A stretch of DNA of 64,000 bases from Brienomyrus brachyistius (Eukaryota; Chordata; Actinopteri; Osteoglossiformes; Mormyridae): NCBI RefSeq assembly GCF_023856365.1, contig NC_064540.1, positions 4,275,501 through 4,339,500 of the forward strand, given 5' to 3'. Under the pieces are notes generated by a model. It had not been told where the DNA came from. It saw nothing but the letters and a program-made list of their open reading frames with translations, and did no database searches. Below, piece after piece: positions 1 to 13,318 of the stretch (positions are counted from its first letter, which is position 1; each line of letters opens with the position of its first letter). Both the position numbers and the translations under genes were made by a program.

Positions 1-989
1 ACTATGTGTTGCTCCTCTGATGTCTGTGTCCCATTAAAGCCCACAAACATGTCATCACTATATGAGGAGTTTGCATCTAGCAAGCTTATGATGGGATGCA
101 ACCGACCCAAAGAGCCCACACAGAACCCTGCCTAATGTTTGTAAAGCCTCGCTCCTCCGTCTACCTTACAGACTGGATAGGTCAATTTTGCCGCAGTTTA
201 TGAACGATTGCTCCCAGTCACTGCTGCGGTTTTGATGACATCACCTTCGATGCGCATGGTAAACATCACCCATAAAGCCCTAACCATCACACCTTCCAAG
301 GTCTTCTCACAGTGCAGCCACTCACAAATATATATAGCCACATTTAAATGCTCTTAAAGAGCCTTCTAGAAGATGCAATCTCCATGGATTTCACACTCCA
401 GGAGTGTATGCGTTGCGGTTACTGATAACTTATTCACTGTTTAGCTTTATGTTTGCAGAGTCTTGCCCTCTCGCAGTATAACGTTTTGGTGAAGATGCAC
501 TTTGGGGATCTTCAGTCTTTTTGGAGATACCATACTTCCTCAGCAGAGGAAACAGTGACAATCGATCCTGATGCGTGGCCCTGCCCTCCTGCCCTCTGTG
601 TCGAGGCTATACCTCAGGAAGAGAACCAAGAAGAATTCCTTGTCGCGTGAATTGCGGCAGTGCCTTCTGGGTTATAAAAAATTTAAATGGGCCTTAATAT
701 ATGGTCATCACACTCATAGACACGAAAATCTGTGGTGATTAGGTAAAATAAATATTGACTATTTGCGTATGATCGAGGGACAGACAGCATAGTGAAAGCA
801 GGCCAAAGAGAAAAACATAAATGAGCATTATAAAGATAATTATATAAATATGCTTTTGGATAATGTGCTAAATAAGGGAATAGACGTGTGTTTATGGTTG
901 AAGGCTTGCAGCAGCACCATCCATATAGAAGGGTAAATAAGAGGTCTAAAAAAAACAAGGCAAAATGAAAAACCAACACAGAACTCCAA

Positions 990-1250
990 AGGCGGCAGAT
1001 GACGTCAGAGCCCGCGGCTGATCTGTGCCAGCTCTGTGCTCCGCCACGCTCCCAGTGGTTGCCGGTCTGTGCCAGAGATGGCAGGCTGCTCTCGCCCCTT
1101 CTCCACACAGGGGAGCGGGCAGGGCTCGGCCTGGCGCTTTGGCTCCCCCACGGCTGTGGCCGCCTGTCAGCCGGCCCTCTGACTTCATTGGCCGCGAGGC
1201 GTCCTGCCTTACGGCGCCACAGGGACGGCCAGGCACAGGCCTCCGGTTAG
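990..1250. promoter_or_regulatory. CpG-rich patch with a full CRE
   Basis: A locally GC- and CpG-rich stretch lies inside otherwise AT-rich intron. It carries a perfect palindromic cAMP response element, TGACGTCA, at 1000-1007, and an ATTGG (inverted CCAAT box) near 1189, followed by GGCCGCGAGGCG. Overlapping short open frames on both strands look like by-products of GC richness. It could be an alternative promoter, an enhancer or a degraded GC-rich repeat. Only the motifs are seen; the function is inference. Confidence 0.3.
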
Positions 1251-2540
1251 CCTACAAATGTATTTTAAGAAACAAAAGCGTTCCAAAGGTACGGGGATCA
1301 TTTTTGGACGGAAAATGCGAAGCTTGGATACGAAAACTGAAGCAGTTCATGCAGAAATAATTTAAACGGGAAGTCTCTTTTGGCCTCCTGCTTATTGTGA
1401 AATAGCTTCTTTTCTATAGTAAGAAGGTGGAGGTTTCCTCTTCAGTTAGCTGACGAAATCTAATTAGCTATTCTGCCTTTCCTTTGATCCACACTTATCC
1501 AATAAAGACGACGTACTCCAACACCTTTTTAGTGCTATGAGTATTACCTGCCACTTTGGTTCCCAGCGGTTATTTATATCACATTCTTTTTTGATTGAAG
1601 AAATGAATGAATTAATTAGATTCTCTATGTTGACTTCCTTCTTCTCAAGATATCAAGGTGTAATGCTACTGACAATAACTTTCACAGAATATTCAGAATC
1701 TTCTTTACACTACATACACACACAAGGATATTCTACAATTTGACTAATAGAAATTATACTGGATGCTTCTCTATACTGTTTTCTTCCCTATATCATTCTT
1801 ATTGTATATTCCTGTTTTTCAGCATTCCATTCAAACTTATCGCTTCTCTGTGTGTGACCACATGTGTGTGTATGTTGGAGCAGTAACTTTGCAGGACACG
1901 TATTTTAGGACAATGATGTCCCAGCCAGCATCTTGGCTGGGCTCCTCTGTATCCTTCAAAGTGAACCTCTCACTGAAATAGGTCCTGGAAACTGAAACAG
2001 GTCAACGGAAATCTGTGACGAGGACATATTCCAATAACTCATAAATATTGAGCGTTCAAGAACATTTTACAAAGCATGCGATGCACTGCGAAACAGGTCA
2101 GGAATAAAATATTCAGAGATCTTATATGCATCGGCTGACATGTTGTCTTACAGTATATGCATATGTTATATACAAGAGAAATGTATTTGTGAGCTTATAT
2201 CTGTCATTAAACTTGGAACCTGTTTTCCTCCAAATAACCAGTTATGAATGCATGCATGCAACAGGACAAGTCAGGACGGGTGTGTAATAATGACGGCTGT
2301 GTGATAATCAGTGTTCCTCCAGCAATATGCCCTCACACACGCTCGTCCAGAGCATATGGCTGCAATCTCTGCGGAAGGACCGTGACTCAGTCATACTCTC
2401 ATAAGTGTGGAGAAACATTTGTCAGACATATTGTGTAATCGTTCTGGCAGCCCCAAACGAGGTCATCGCTGTTGTTGTTGTCGTTTCCTTTTCGGTGAAG
2501 ACTTCTGTTCACCAAGGGTGTCATTGGCATTTAGCAAAGT

Positions 2541-2608
<68 letters not shown>
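2541..2608. repeat. (GATA)n microsatellite
   Basis: About 17 uninterrupted tetranucleotide GATA units (written TAGA here). Confidence 0.98.
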
Positions 2609-3391
2609 AAATCTCATTTGTACAATGCGACAAATAAAGTTTAATATTACGCTGATTTTAATATTAAATATTACATAAAAGAATAAATTGCTAGCTTGAC
2701 GCCATTGAATTGCCGAGCTGGTACTGCGGTATTATTCGGAGACAAATCACGGCGTGTCAGACACTGTGGTACCACCAGCTGGGGGAGGATTGTGCTATTC
2801 GATGAGAGATTGCCACCCCTATGAGCGATGTTAGGTGGGCCGTGCGACAGATGAAACGCACTTCTATCCCATAGTACTTATTTATTTATTATCCCCTGAT
2901 AAGTTTCATTATACATGAGGGCCCGCGCACAGTCACACCTGTCCCCGCTGTGCAGTATATTTTCCAACAGTGACCAAGCAGCCTGTGGCCAAGATTACAT
3001 TTCTGGCACTGATGTAACAGGATATAAAGCAGTCATTCTGAGGTAGGGCCTATTTGCATTTGGAAATTTTATATAAAACTTTTACTATATATCCTTTATC
3101 TGGAAAACTGCAGGAGGACTTTATTTCCCCTTTACAGTGAACTATAGGTCAAGCACAGCCCCATTTGGATGGGATTAGTTTTACTTGGGGATATAATGTA
3201 ACTGAAGCAATTACGGACAAGGTCCATAATTTTAATCTCGTCCGAATATGCCGTGTTTATAATGATTACAAGCCTCCACGGTAAAAATTCAGGAGCAAAT
3301 TACCTTCTGTATTTCAGGGAACATGGACCTCTTTCAGTAATAGCAGTCCAGTCTGCTTTGTCATCTCAGCAATAACATCATATCTGCAAAT

Positions 3392-3419
3392 CCCCCCCCC
3401 CCCCCCCCCCCCTTTTTTT
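3392..3419. repeat. Poly-C/poly-T tract
   Basis: Twenty-one consecutive C followed by seven T. Mononucleotide tracts of this length are often sequencing or assembly trouble spots. Confidence 0.95.
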
Positions 3420-3539
3420 CATAAGGCGAAAACAGCATTTACCTGCTAAAAATGGAGCATCGGCTTATAAGTTATAAAGGTTATAAAGTTTGTTATTATC
3501 ATAAAAGGATTGTTTTTAATGTATATTAAAGCTGTTAAG

Positions 3540-3663
3540 GTGTGTTATGATGTTACATGCTGCTTACGAATATTCTATGAATGCATTATGACAGTGCCCT
3601 GAATGCTCTATGAATGCATTATCAAGGTATTATGAAGTTTCAGATAATGTAAAGTATTACCAT
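3540..3663. repeat. AT-rich MITE-like fragment
   Basis: The phrase CTATGAATGCATTATG occurs twice in variant form and the segment ends with TAAAGTATTACC, which resembles the end of small AT-rich fish transposons. A related but longer string of ATGCATTATAA-type words lies at 24705-25046. The opposite terminal repeat was not found, so this is at most a fragment. Confidence 0.35.
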
Positions 3664-4652
3664 AAATTTACTGCAGGGTTTTACAGATATGGCCTAAATT
3701 GTTTTCTAAGCCACTGGCTACTCTTTTCACATTACAAAGTAAAGCTGCACATTTCAGTTCGTGAAGAAAAGGCTTATAGTAAATAAATTGTATTCAACAT
3801 GTTTTGTAGTGTAAAGTTGCAGCATGCATGGTTAGCTAAATTTAAAGCAATCAAAATTAATGAGTCATTCATTAGCAATTAAAGTGTCAAACATCTATCA
3901 GTAATTAGGATTTGATCTCAAAACATGCACTGAAATTGAGTATAATAAATTGAGAATATAAGACCTTTCTTGCAATAATTCTTAATGAAATGTGACACAC
4001 CATCCACAGGCTGGTCCTCTGCTTGCACTCTGTCACTTGACAAAGGTTAGTTTGACAGAAATGTCCATGAAAGCGCACAACATGCATATCAACAATCGGC
4101 ACAAGTGTATCACTTTGTCGCTATCCGATAAGAATATCCTGTAGAGGGAAATGTTTGGGGAGGCTATTGATCATTCTTAATTAAATTCTGTGCCATCAGA
4201 GAATTAACATTGTCCCATGATGACATAGATCATGCAATTATTTTACATTTTTCAATTATGGAACACAGACCAAGCACACAAGATGTTTTATTGAATGAAC
4301 TTCAGTGCTATGCAGTTTTCCTTCGAAGTTTGGGAAACTCAAAATGATGACATAAACATCCAGGTGAGATTTGTTTTCTGTACATGTAGACAGACAGATC
4401 CATTGTAATGATACAAAACTGCAAAACTGGTTTCTGATTCTCAAGTCATTTGATCATGTAAAGAAACACCTTGTCTACAGGAGAAGATACCATCAGCCTG
4501 TCAATCTGATGGATCTGGCTGAACAAAGCTGACTTATTCGACCAGTCATTGATTAGACGAGCTAAAAGATTCGATTGTAACAAACTGAAAACCCTTTCGA
4601 AGAGCCCTGCATTCCAATAACAGCCATGTGTTCTCAGACAAAACCAAGTAAT

Positions 4653-4745
4653 GCAGTGGTTCTCAACCGGGGTGGGGTCACAGCCCCCTAGGGGGCCTCA
4701 GCGAGGATTGAAGGGGATTGCGCAATTTATTTGAAAAGCGTAAAA
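4653..4745 (+). mobile_element. hAT-type transposon end (fragment)
   Basis: The segment begins CAGTGGTTCTCAACCGGGG and continues with CAGCCCCCTAGGGGGCC, the layout of many vertebrate hAT element termini. No partner terminus and no transposase frame could be found in the following kilobase. Confidence 0.45.
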
Positions 4746-7695
4746 AAAAAACAACATTGCAAAAGCTAAGGCTGAGAGGTAGCCTATGTCAAACTTAACG
4801 GTACAGTGATATTTTTTCAAATCGAGATATAATAGCATGTCACATCACTGTTTATTCAAAACACTTTAATTGTGTGTTAAACTTAGGGCTTTATAAAAAA
4901 AAATTGAAACTGATAATATTCCTTCCTGCACGAGAGCTTTGGTCATAATGTTGCACAGAATCCCAGAATTCACAGCCAATATCAACCATTCAGTCAGTGG
5001 CATCTCACAGGGAGGCTGATGAAGGGGAATGGCATGGAATCAGTGTTTAATTGGTTCATTTCATTTTAAAACATTGTCATTAATGTCAATTTTTGCAATA
5101 TCTGTTTTATTTTGTTGAAGGCTAATGCCTTAGCACATTTAATGGCTGTCAGGCTTCTGATTTTAGAGCCATTTGCCAAATAGGTTTTAGATTTAGTTTT
5201 TCATTCATAAACATTCACCTTCTCTTTTGAGAGCAATATCATGAACTGATAAAAAAAATTGTTGGTGAATATAGTGAACTCAAACTTTTTCGAGTTATGT
5301 TCAACAGAAATTATATTGCTTGACAGTGTAACCAAGATGAAATTATGTTTATGTTAATATGCACTGGCAATTTTTGCCATATTTGCAGAATTCACACAAA
5401 AGAAACAGTAGCATGACCTGTGACGAGGAGCACAGGACAAACTGGTTTTCCTGGACACAGGTTGAGCACCACTGACATAATGGATTAGTTGTTTGTATCT
5501 CTCCTGTCTTAGGTGTGTTAATATTTCTGCAAGTGAAACTATGGTCCTGCAAGTCAAAACTTTAATCCAGGAGGTAAATTAAACGCGAACTAAATTAAGT
5601 ATCAATGCTGAAGCACCACTGTGGGCACTACCATAAAGAGCAAGGGAAGGGATTGGTTAGCGAACGATTGACTTGGTAGCGCCGATGCACAGCTAGTCAG
5701 CTGGGCTCCGAAGGAAGTGGAACTGAACAAATCCATGGAGCCAGCCCCCAAATTGTAGCGTAATTATAATGCAATGAAAAAGTGTAATGGAATGATAATT
5801 AACTACCAACTCTCCTTAGGCATAATTACACAATTTTCTTCCTTTTTAAACATGATTCAATTCACAAGTGCTTTAGGGGACACCGGAAACCGCAATACAT
5901 ATATAATTCACTGATGATTAATTGCTGATAATAAACAATCGTAATCAAATACACAAGTAATTTAGCAAAACCACGAAACCCAAAGAATCAAAAGCCAAAC
6001 AAACTGTAATTCTTACCGACAGCTATTCTATGACCCGTGCATACACCTGTATGAGATTATGCATGATGTTCTACTACTTCCTATACATGTGACCAATTAT
6101 GGCTGACAGCTGTAAAATAGATTGGCAGTTTAGGGCTAGTGTTGTTCATCATTTTCAGATGAGTCCTGCCATGTTGTTTTAGCAGACTGGCGCATTTATA
6201 GTTAAACTTGGGAAAAGGCTCAAGCAGCACTAAAAATACATTGAATCAAACCATATTCATTGTCACAAATGACCAGATAATGGATTTATTGGCATACCTT
6301 ACAAACAATGAATTATACGGATTTGCTTTTTTCTGTGATCGCAGCTACTAGCTAATTAGCTTGGGCTAAATAGGATTTTATTTCAGTTTAAGCATCTTGC
6401 TCAAGGCTACAAAGAAAGGGCCCTCCTGGGACATGAACCACCAGCTCGAGCCACATCGTTAACCACTATGGGCTACGTCACTGTACACTCAGGGGATATC
6501 GACAGCCAGATAAGCACCTGATTTCTATAGCTGTATCTGCTAAAATCATTGTGGGTTGAAAGCATTTTTAGAGATGCAGCACAATACCACAAGTCAGTAA
6601 CACATGGAATACACTAAAATACTTAGATTATCTGTACAAATCAGCATTCAGCTGGGGAAAAGAAAGATCTGAGCCTGTTTAAAGATCTAGTTTTTGTTTA
6701 AAGGTTATTCACTAACAACAGAGTTCTCCTCAGAATACTAACGCCTGAATTAAAGTGAATGTTTTTACCTGCTGCATGACTTGCAGCTAATCACTACCAA
6801 TGCATAATGAAATAGCTATCATGGCAGAAACAGTCAATAATTTGACTACTTACACTTTCCTTTTTGAAAATGATAACGGAATCCATTCTCTCCAGTCCTC
6901 CACTTGACACACTGCTTAATCAGTGCCTAAATAGTTTTCTCAAAGAAAAAAGCTGGAATTATTTGAAGATTTTCTGAAATTATCGTCAGACAAGGTTTGT
7001 CCTTTCATGCCACCCTTTAACTGAATGCTTCCATTTAGTACGCGACTCACTTTTATGTTCTTTATAAAAAAATCTGATGTTATCAATTTTAAGTGGACCA
7101 GATCTACTTCTTTTATTTCTATTATTTAGTTATCCCACAGCTTTTCCATGTGCATTAAACATGATACACCTCTGCAGAGAGCAAATGACACTTAGTGAAA
7201 GGGAAATGACAGGAGCGGGTAGATTTTAGCACTTGACAGACTGAGGGTGCTAATGTAATGTAATGGTTCATGTTTGAATGAACCCAAAAGCAGCCCTAAT
7301 AACTGCATCAACCGTCTGTTCCAACTTTAAGAGCAGCACCTATTGAAACTCAAACGGCTTTTGCTGGACAACTGAAATGATGCGATTCCATTCAGTTTAC
7401 TTTTCCATAGTGCCCTTGACATGATTATTCCAAAGGCACTTAACCGCGGCAATGCATGTATTTTTGGAGGAAACGACTTAATAACAACATCCCAAACAGA
7501 CCAAAAAGCCGTCTGCAATATGTAATGTCATGTTTCGGGGAGGGAAAAAAATTCCGGAAGGCAAAGGAGGAGAGGAAACAAAACCACTATCACAGTTATA
7601 AGACAAAAAATAAATCAAACCACTAGCAGCCTTAAGCCAGCTGGCTGGAAGCCCTGTATTCTAGCATCACATAACAAAAACATGATGCTCCTGAT

Positions 7696-7841
7696 CAGGG
7701 GCGTTGCTAGAGATTTTGGCCCAATGAAAGCATATCATAATGGACCCCAAGCCAGACCAATCCAGTTATGTTCCAAATGTTTTAGCTCTTTTGTCACTCA
7801 GGGGCCCTTTAATTCAACCTAACTTCCCCTCCCTTTACGGC
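7696..7841 (+). repeat. Dispersed repeat R1, copy A
   Basis: It starts CAGGGGCGTTGCTAGAGATT and is clearly homologous over its whole length to the inverted copy at 33781-33937. Shared blocks include GAAAGCATATCATA, AGACCAATCCAGTTAT, a GTCACTC(A/C)GGGGCCC block and a terminal TTACGGC. The CAGGGGCG start resembles a hAT-type terminus, but no target duplication is visible, so the class is unknown. Confidence 0.75.
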
Positions 7842-8287
7842 ACTATCCAAATCCCTCTATCCATCCAACCATCCATCTTCTAAAATCCTAACCTATCTAA
7901 AAGGAAGCATGGCGCACAAAACAAGGGACACCCTCAAATGAGGATGTCATTTGGCAAACACCGACAAATGAATCGTTCAAAAAACAGCAATATTTATATT
8001 TGACTTTTCAAATCTTTTCCAAGCGTGGTCTTTGTTTTAATCAAATCTGTCTTAGCTCAGGTTAAAAAACCTTGAACTGCAACAGCAGGCTGTGGTCGTG
8101 TGTTTCAGGAATGGTATTAAAAATTGTCTCCATTACTGATTTATGTTCTTTCCTCAGCTCTGCATTTCATTGACCTTTAAACAGTATCAGAAAGTGGAGA
8201 AGAGAAGTGGATTAGAAAAGTCCAAATCGTCTGAATCAAAGGGTGAGTCACTCCGTAACGTCAAGCTTCAGCGCTTAACATACTGAC

Positions 8288-8326
8288 TTTTTTTTTTTTT
8301 TTTTTTTTTTTTTGGGGGGGGGGGGG
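8288..8326. repeat. Poly-T/poly-G tract
   Basis: About 26 T followed directly by 13 G. Simple-sequence junction. Confidence 0.95.
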
Positions 8327-9547
8327 TTAACATATGTTCCATTTTTGTTATTTTACAGACACCTTTATAATTTCCAGAAGCTGCACTGCATGTTGTTATG
8401 AGCACAATAAACCCAGTGCTATTCATAACTCATTGTACACATTTAAAATGGGAAGGCAGAAGGTGCAGTAGGTGTGTAATTCAGTCCATGCTAACTAGAA
8501 AATGGCTAACCATGATCCAACCAGTATCAAGTGACATCAAGCATTCTAATCCCAGAAATATGCAATATGGCCTAACCAAGAACAGATTATTATTGTATAT
8601 TATAGTACTGAATCTTATGTATATTGTACAGATTATGGAGTTTGGAAAGGGAATACTTCCTTTGTATGTGTATGTATATATATCTCTCTTTCACAAAATG
8701 GATAATGACTAGTAGGTAAATTTGCCTTTTATTTTGGTTTCCCTGTGTTGTACAATCATTCTGAAAGCACCGTGGAAGACTAAATGATATGATTATAGTA
8801 ATAACTTTCAATCACATTTTAAAATTTGGTATTCCCATCTCAGGCATTTCCTCCATGTACGTGTCAATTGCATTCATTGCATTTTTCATTGCTTAGTCTA
8901 TGCTCTCAACATGATATTTTATATAAATAATATGCAGTGTATAGAGAAAAATATATATAATTTTAATCTCAATCAGGGTTTACATTTCACAGGAGCAGAA
9001 TACTTTCAGTTTTGAAACAAATAGCAATTTAGGATGAGACTGCATGGTGCCTTGAATTTGTTCCTATTGATGTGCTCCTAAACGACGTGCTGCAGTCTGT
9101 AACGCATGCATTTCTGAGAGCGAGTCCTAATGCGACGAAACGGTGCGGCACCATGTGAATGCAAATGAGTCACCTGGATGCCGTTGCATTGTGGCGAAGG
9201 GGCTAAAAGGAGCCGTCCGGAATTAATGCGTCAGTGAATCATCCACGTGCCTCGGCCCTCTAGAGAGCCAGGCTGTAGAGAAAGGTTATCCACATCAGCG
9301 TGTCGAGGCGGAAAAGCTTGTGTGAAGCAGGAATGTAGAGCTGTCAGCCTATCAAGGCGCAGTTTAGATTTAAAGCCTGGACACATAGGCCTGACCCTAG
9401 TAAAAGGACGACACAAAAACTTTCACGTGATGGTTACTTTGTTTTATTTTCCCTGTTTTATGTCAATTAAAAGACCTTTAAGTCAGTTATTCAAGATAGC
9501 TATTATGTTCAATCACATTAATATCTTCAAACAATAGCTACAGTATA

Positions 9548-9735
9548 GAGTCGTCCCTCCATATCCATAGGAGATTGTTTCCGGGACCCTCCTGCAGACA
9601 CCAAAATCCATGGATGCTCAAGTTCCTTATATGGAATGGAGCAGTATTTGCATATAACCTTTGCACATCCTCCCTTACACTTTAAATCATTCGTAAATAA
9701 CATATAATACCGAATACAATGTAAGTAAGAGAAAT
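9548..9735 (+). mobile_element. Tigger/pogo-like DNA transposon fragment
   Basis: Directly after a TA dinucleotide (9546-9547) the sequence runs GAGTCGTCCCTCCATATCC, then CAAAATCCATGGATGCTCAAG, CAGTATTTGCATATAACC and CACATCCTCCC. This order of blocks matches, as I remember it, the end of a Tigger-type (pogo, Tc1/mariner superfamily) element common in mammalian genomes. The right terminus is not seen, so it is a truncated 5' end. No transposase remains. Similarity is judged from memory only. Confidence 0.6.
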
Positions 9736-9933
9736 CACAGCGGCCAAATGAATGATTTGATAATGTGAAATAAAATTGTTAACCAGAATTTTAACCAGCG
9801 TCTTTTGTTATCAGTTCAATAAAGCAGCGTGGGAAAACGAGAAAGGAGAGCATCTTTGGTTCATTCTTGTTAAAATGGCACACCTGGGCTGGCTTTCCAG
9901 AAAGCAATGGCTCTTTGTGAATAACGAACAAGG

Positions 9934-9975
9934 GTCTAAGAGCAAGGTCTACGTGTCTAAGAGCAAGGTCTACGT
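9934..9975. repeat. Short tandem duplication, 21-bp unit
   Basis: The 21-mer GTCTAAGAGCAAGGTCTACG(T) occurs twice head to tail. Local slippage is the simplest reading. Confidence 0.85.
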
Positions 9976-10153
9976 GTGTTCACAGAAACTCTACGTCCAG
10001 AATTAACAAACGAACTTTCAGCAGTACTTTGTTGGCTCCTCCACAGCTTCCATGTCAGAAAAGCACAGACCGTCGATAACAGGAACATCCATTACATGTT
10101 TTTCAGTGGTGAAATATGTTATATGATTGTCATACCGTCATATGATTGTCATA

Positions 10154-10285
10154 TCCATCCATTTTCCAAACCGCTTATCCTACTGGGTCGCGGGGGGTCC
10201 GGAGCCTATCCCAGAAGCAATGGGCACGAGGCAGGGAACAACCCAATATGGGGGGCCAGCCCATCGCAGGGCACACTCACATACC
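10154..10285 (-). mobile_element. tRNA-derived SINE, 3' part
   Basis: The plus strand shows the reverse complement: a (CCAT)n tail, then the body containing CCAAACCGCTTATCCTACTG and GGGCACGAGGCAGGGAACAA, ending in the CACTCACACATGCA region. The RNA polymerase III head is missing. It is the same family as the full copy at 22856-23217. Confidence 0.88.
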
Positions 10286-10619
10286 AGACACTCACACATG
10301 CAAATTGTTATACCAGACACATGCAAATTAAAAAAAAATAAAAACTAGAAAATCAATAAATAATCACTAAAGCAACAATTATTGAGACCACAATAAATCA
10401 AGCTATTTCTTGAAAATATAAAAATGTGATGCTGTGTCCTTAAGAAAACCAAAAATGCGATGGTGAGCAGCAATAGGAAAATGAAGCAACTTCTGAAAAG
10501 AAGCCTTAAAACAACCTACTGGGGAGGAGGCAGAAATATATGTTAAAATAATTACTGCAATGTTGTGCAGCATACTACACATAACAAGAACAGCAGAGCA
10601 ACATTCAGAGGGAAATCTT

Positions 10620-11110
10620 AGAGCTCACAAGGACTTGTGTAGGCGCCAGAATCACATTTTCCACACGTCCAAAGTGCGCTCTACAGCAATATTTGTAAAA
10701 TGTCTTTGATGGTTGCATATCACTTGAACATTTAAGCCTAGGGCCAAGTACCCTTTTCAGGAGATGCACGTGGGATTCAAGGAGCTGCAAGTATGAATAG
10801 GGTTGAGGGTTCCATCCACTGCACCTACAGTACAATTCCAGGTGTGCCTGCAATGGCATGAAAACCACTTTTAGTGTCATGCAAGGCATCCCCTCCTGCA
10901 CACTGTATGCAGTTGTGTACACAGTGCGACAGAAATGCGATCAATGCATGCCCTGTTGCAGGACACAGCAGCGTTGCTGAGGCCATGTGCATCTGTAGGT
11001 CTGCAGGAGTCCACCGGCGGCGTAGATGCAGAGAGCTGTCAGAAGCTGCACGGCGCACTGAGGGCAAAATTCCAGTGCGCTCCTCTTTTCAATTTATCCA
11101 GCACCAGACC
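10620..11110 (-). pseudogene. HARBI1-like (PIF/Harbinger) transposase, broken
   Basis: On the minus strand, blocks of a Harbinger DDE nuclease appear in the correct order but in shifting frames. An N-terminal block with VQLLTALCIYAAGGLLQTY lies near 10990-11053, then a helix-turn-helix-like block GLSNAAVSCNRA near 10950-10985. Next come FHAIAGTPGIV and VGAVDGT at 10808-10870, which hold the first catalytic Asp, and AVERTLDVWKM at 10655-10690, which holds the catalytic Glu. The middle Asp (GDSGYP-type motif) is not recognisable. The D-to-E distance is only about 145 bases, far shorter than in an intact family member, which implies an internal deletion. Several stops and frameshifts make it a fossil. 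In intact elements the nuclease cuts transposon ends together with a Myb-like partner; no partner gene is seen nearby. Open frames on the opposite strand here are shadows. Confidence 0.8.
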
Positions 11111-13318
11111 AAGGAGGCTCATTATTTCACCCCAGGCCAGCCTATTGTTCTGTATGAATTGTGCATTACTGAGATGGTTCAAGGTCTTCTTGACGACCCG
11201 CAAAAGCAACCTGGCCTCCTGGATGCCACTGTCTCAAACACTGTCTTCTTTTAACTTGCACAGTTCCCTACCATTCCTGGTCGTGAGGGGTTATTCATCT
11301 TCCCAGTGACGTACTGAACACATTGCAATGCTGATTGGTTACCTCGCTATGTAGCCTACCAGGGTTGTTCAGAATTTATGAACTGGATTTTGAATCGACT
11401 TGGCCACACCCTGTAAGATGTTGAATTGGAATGACAGTAAGAAGAATTTAATTCATTTCAATTCAATGCAGTCATACAACAAATGCATTTCATTTAATCA
11501 AACAAAACATGAATAATTACATAACATATTTACTTTAAGATGGTAGACGTATATATTGACCTTATAAATGTACTAGTGACTAACTTTATATTTGTATAAT
11601 TGTAAGAAAATTGTGTAGTTGTTTTAGCCCGTCCTAACAATTTGCATTTGGTTTAGGTAATTCCTCTAAGTCCTTTTCCATGGGCATATATTTATTGATT
11701 ATGCATTTTTAACTGTTTGTGTGTGTTACCATTTGTGAGGAGTCTGCAGTAGCTTTTCTTGTGTGTCAGTGGGTTGCCAGGTGACTGTATGAAGTGCTCT
11801 TTCAGCATGGTATACAAAATCTCAGTTAAATTATTTGTTGTATAGGTGACACTTAAAATGTGTCATTCATTATGAATAATAGTGACATGAACAGACCTTT
11901 CAGACAGGTGCTGGAGTGGGGGGCATGGCCGATGGGTACTTTTTAGTAGTAAATATGGTGGGGGCAGTAGTGTATCTATTAACATGCTGTGTAATTCATA
12001 TTGAAATGTTAAGCTGTATTGTTAAAGCTGCACTTACACTATGTATATGAATTTATGTAAAATCAATTCCATTTTAATTTCACTTCCTTATATTTAAGGA
12101 ACCGACTTAAGAAATTATTTTGATTTTCAAGGTCACTCTCAATTCAATTCCTAATGGTGCACAACCCTATTATGTATTCAAATTGCATACAGGAATTACA
12201 ACAACGAGCCGTTTTGTCTATTTATAGTCTACATTATAGTTTCATACTGCAATACTAACTTCTTATTATATCATCAGCATTATTACGTTGCCCAAAAAAG
12301 ATCGTCAATGTGTTTTTGAGATTTATTTTGGCCGATCAAAAATTTCAAGTAAACAACAACATAAAAAATAATGAGCGTGCCGCAGCATTCGTAAATTTAC
12401 GAACTAGATAACAAACTACTTTTGTTACGAAGGGTTTCTGGAAATGCGTGCTAATTAACGATCGACCTCAAGTACAAGATAATGAACTACTTAGTGTTAC
12501 AAACCTTTCTGGAAAGCCAACCCCTGAAGGAGCAGAAAAAATGAAAGAAACCACGTTACTGTTCTGCTGTCCCCCACATCTGGCTCAAATTTATGACGAC
12601 ACCCCAAATTACACTTGCGACATGGTGCTCGGGAAGTGGCAAATTCGAGTTTTGCATTTTGGAACTTTCTCAAATTTTTTTGGTTGAATCTATGGATGTG
12701 GAACCCTCTGATCGGGACTGTAATCATTTTTATTTCCGTTTATACTCGTACTGTAAATGTTTTTGGAAATTAAATTTCTTAAATCCTTCCTACAAAATCC
12801 TTACTCACCTCATATTTTCTGTACTAAATTCACGTACACCTGCTCACTGTGCAGAGACATATTTTAACAGTACGGTAATTGAAAAATTTGTCATGCTGTT
12901 ATGCCACTTGAAAGAGCTAAAAAAAATCCACATCCTCAGTAATAATAAGAATGGCTGATTGTAAGTATACACTTTTTACCCCATAAGCAAACTATTAATT
13001 TCTATTAATAGTAGGCCTATTAGATCCCAATATACAAATACAGTAAATTGCCAAAAGTGTATAATCATGTCCATCTATTAATTTGTGTCGACCTTTATTA
13101 ATTTTTCTTTTCTTTTTTTTTTTATCCCTTTGTCCTGTCCGGCAGCTTTAGCAGAATCATGGTCTGAATGCACTGCTGTGCCAAACATGTTTGCTTTACC
13201 ATGAGGGGCTCTATAAACTCTGTATAGGCCCCTCATGTTGATCGATTTCTTTAAATTTTATTTATTTATTTCATTTTTCATACATGTAAAAACATTGCAG
13301 TGGGTGAGCTGGCCGTAA

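Noticed and set aside
453..650. 65-codon open frame preceded by an AG acceptor-like site
   Set aside because: No homology recognised, no donor at the end, and such short frames are frequent by chance.
10874..11309. Two plus-strand open frames of about 125 codons
   Set aside because: Antisense to the Harbinger transposase remnant, whose conserved motifs are on the minus strand.
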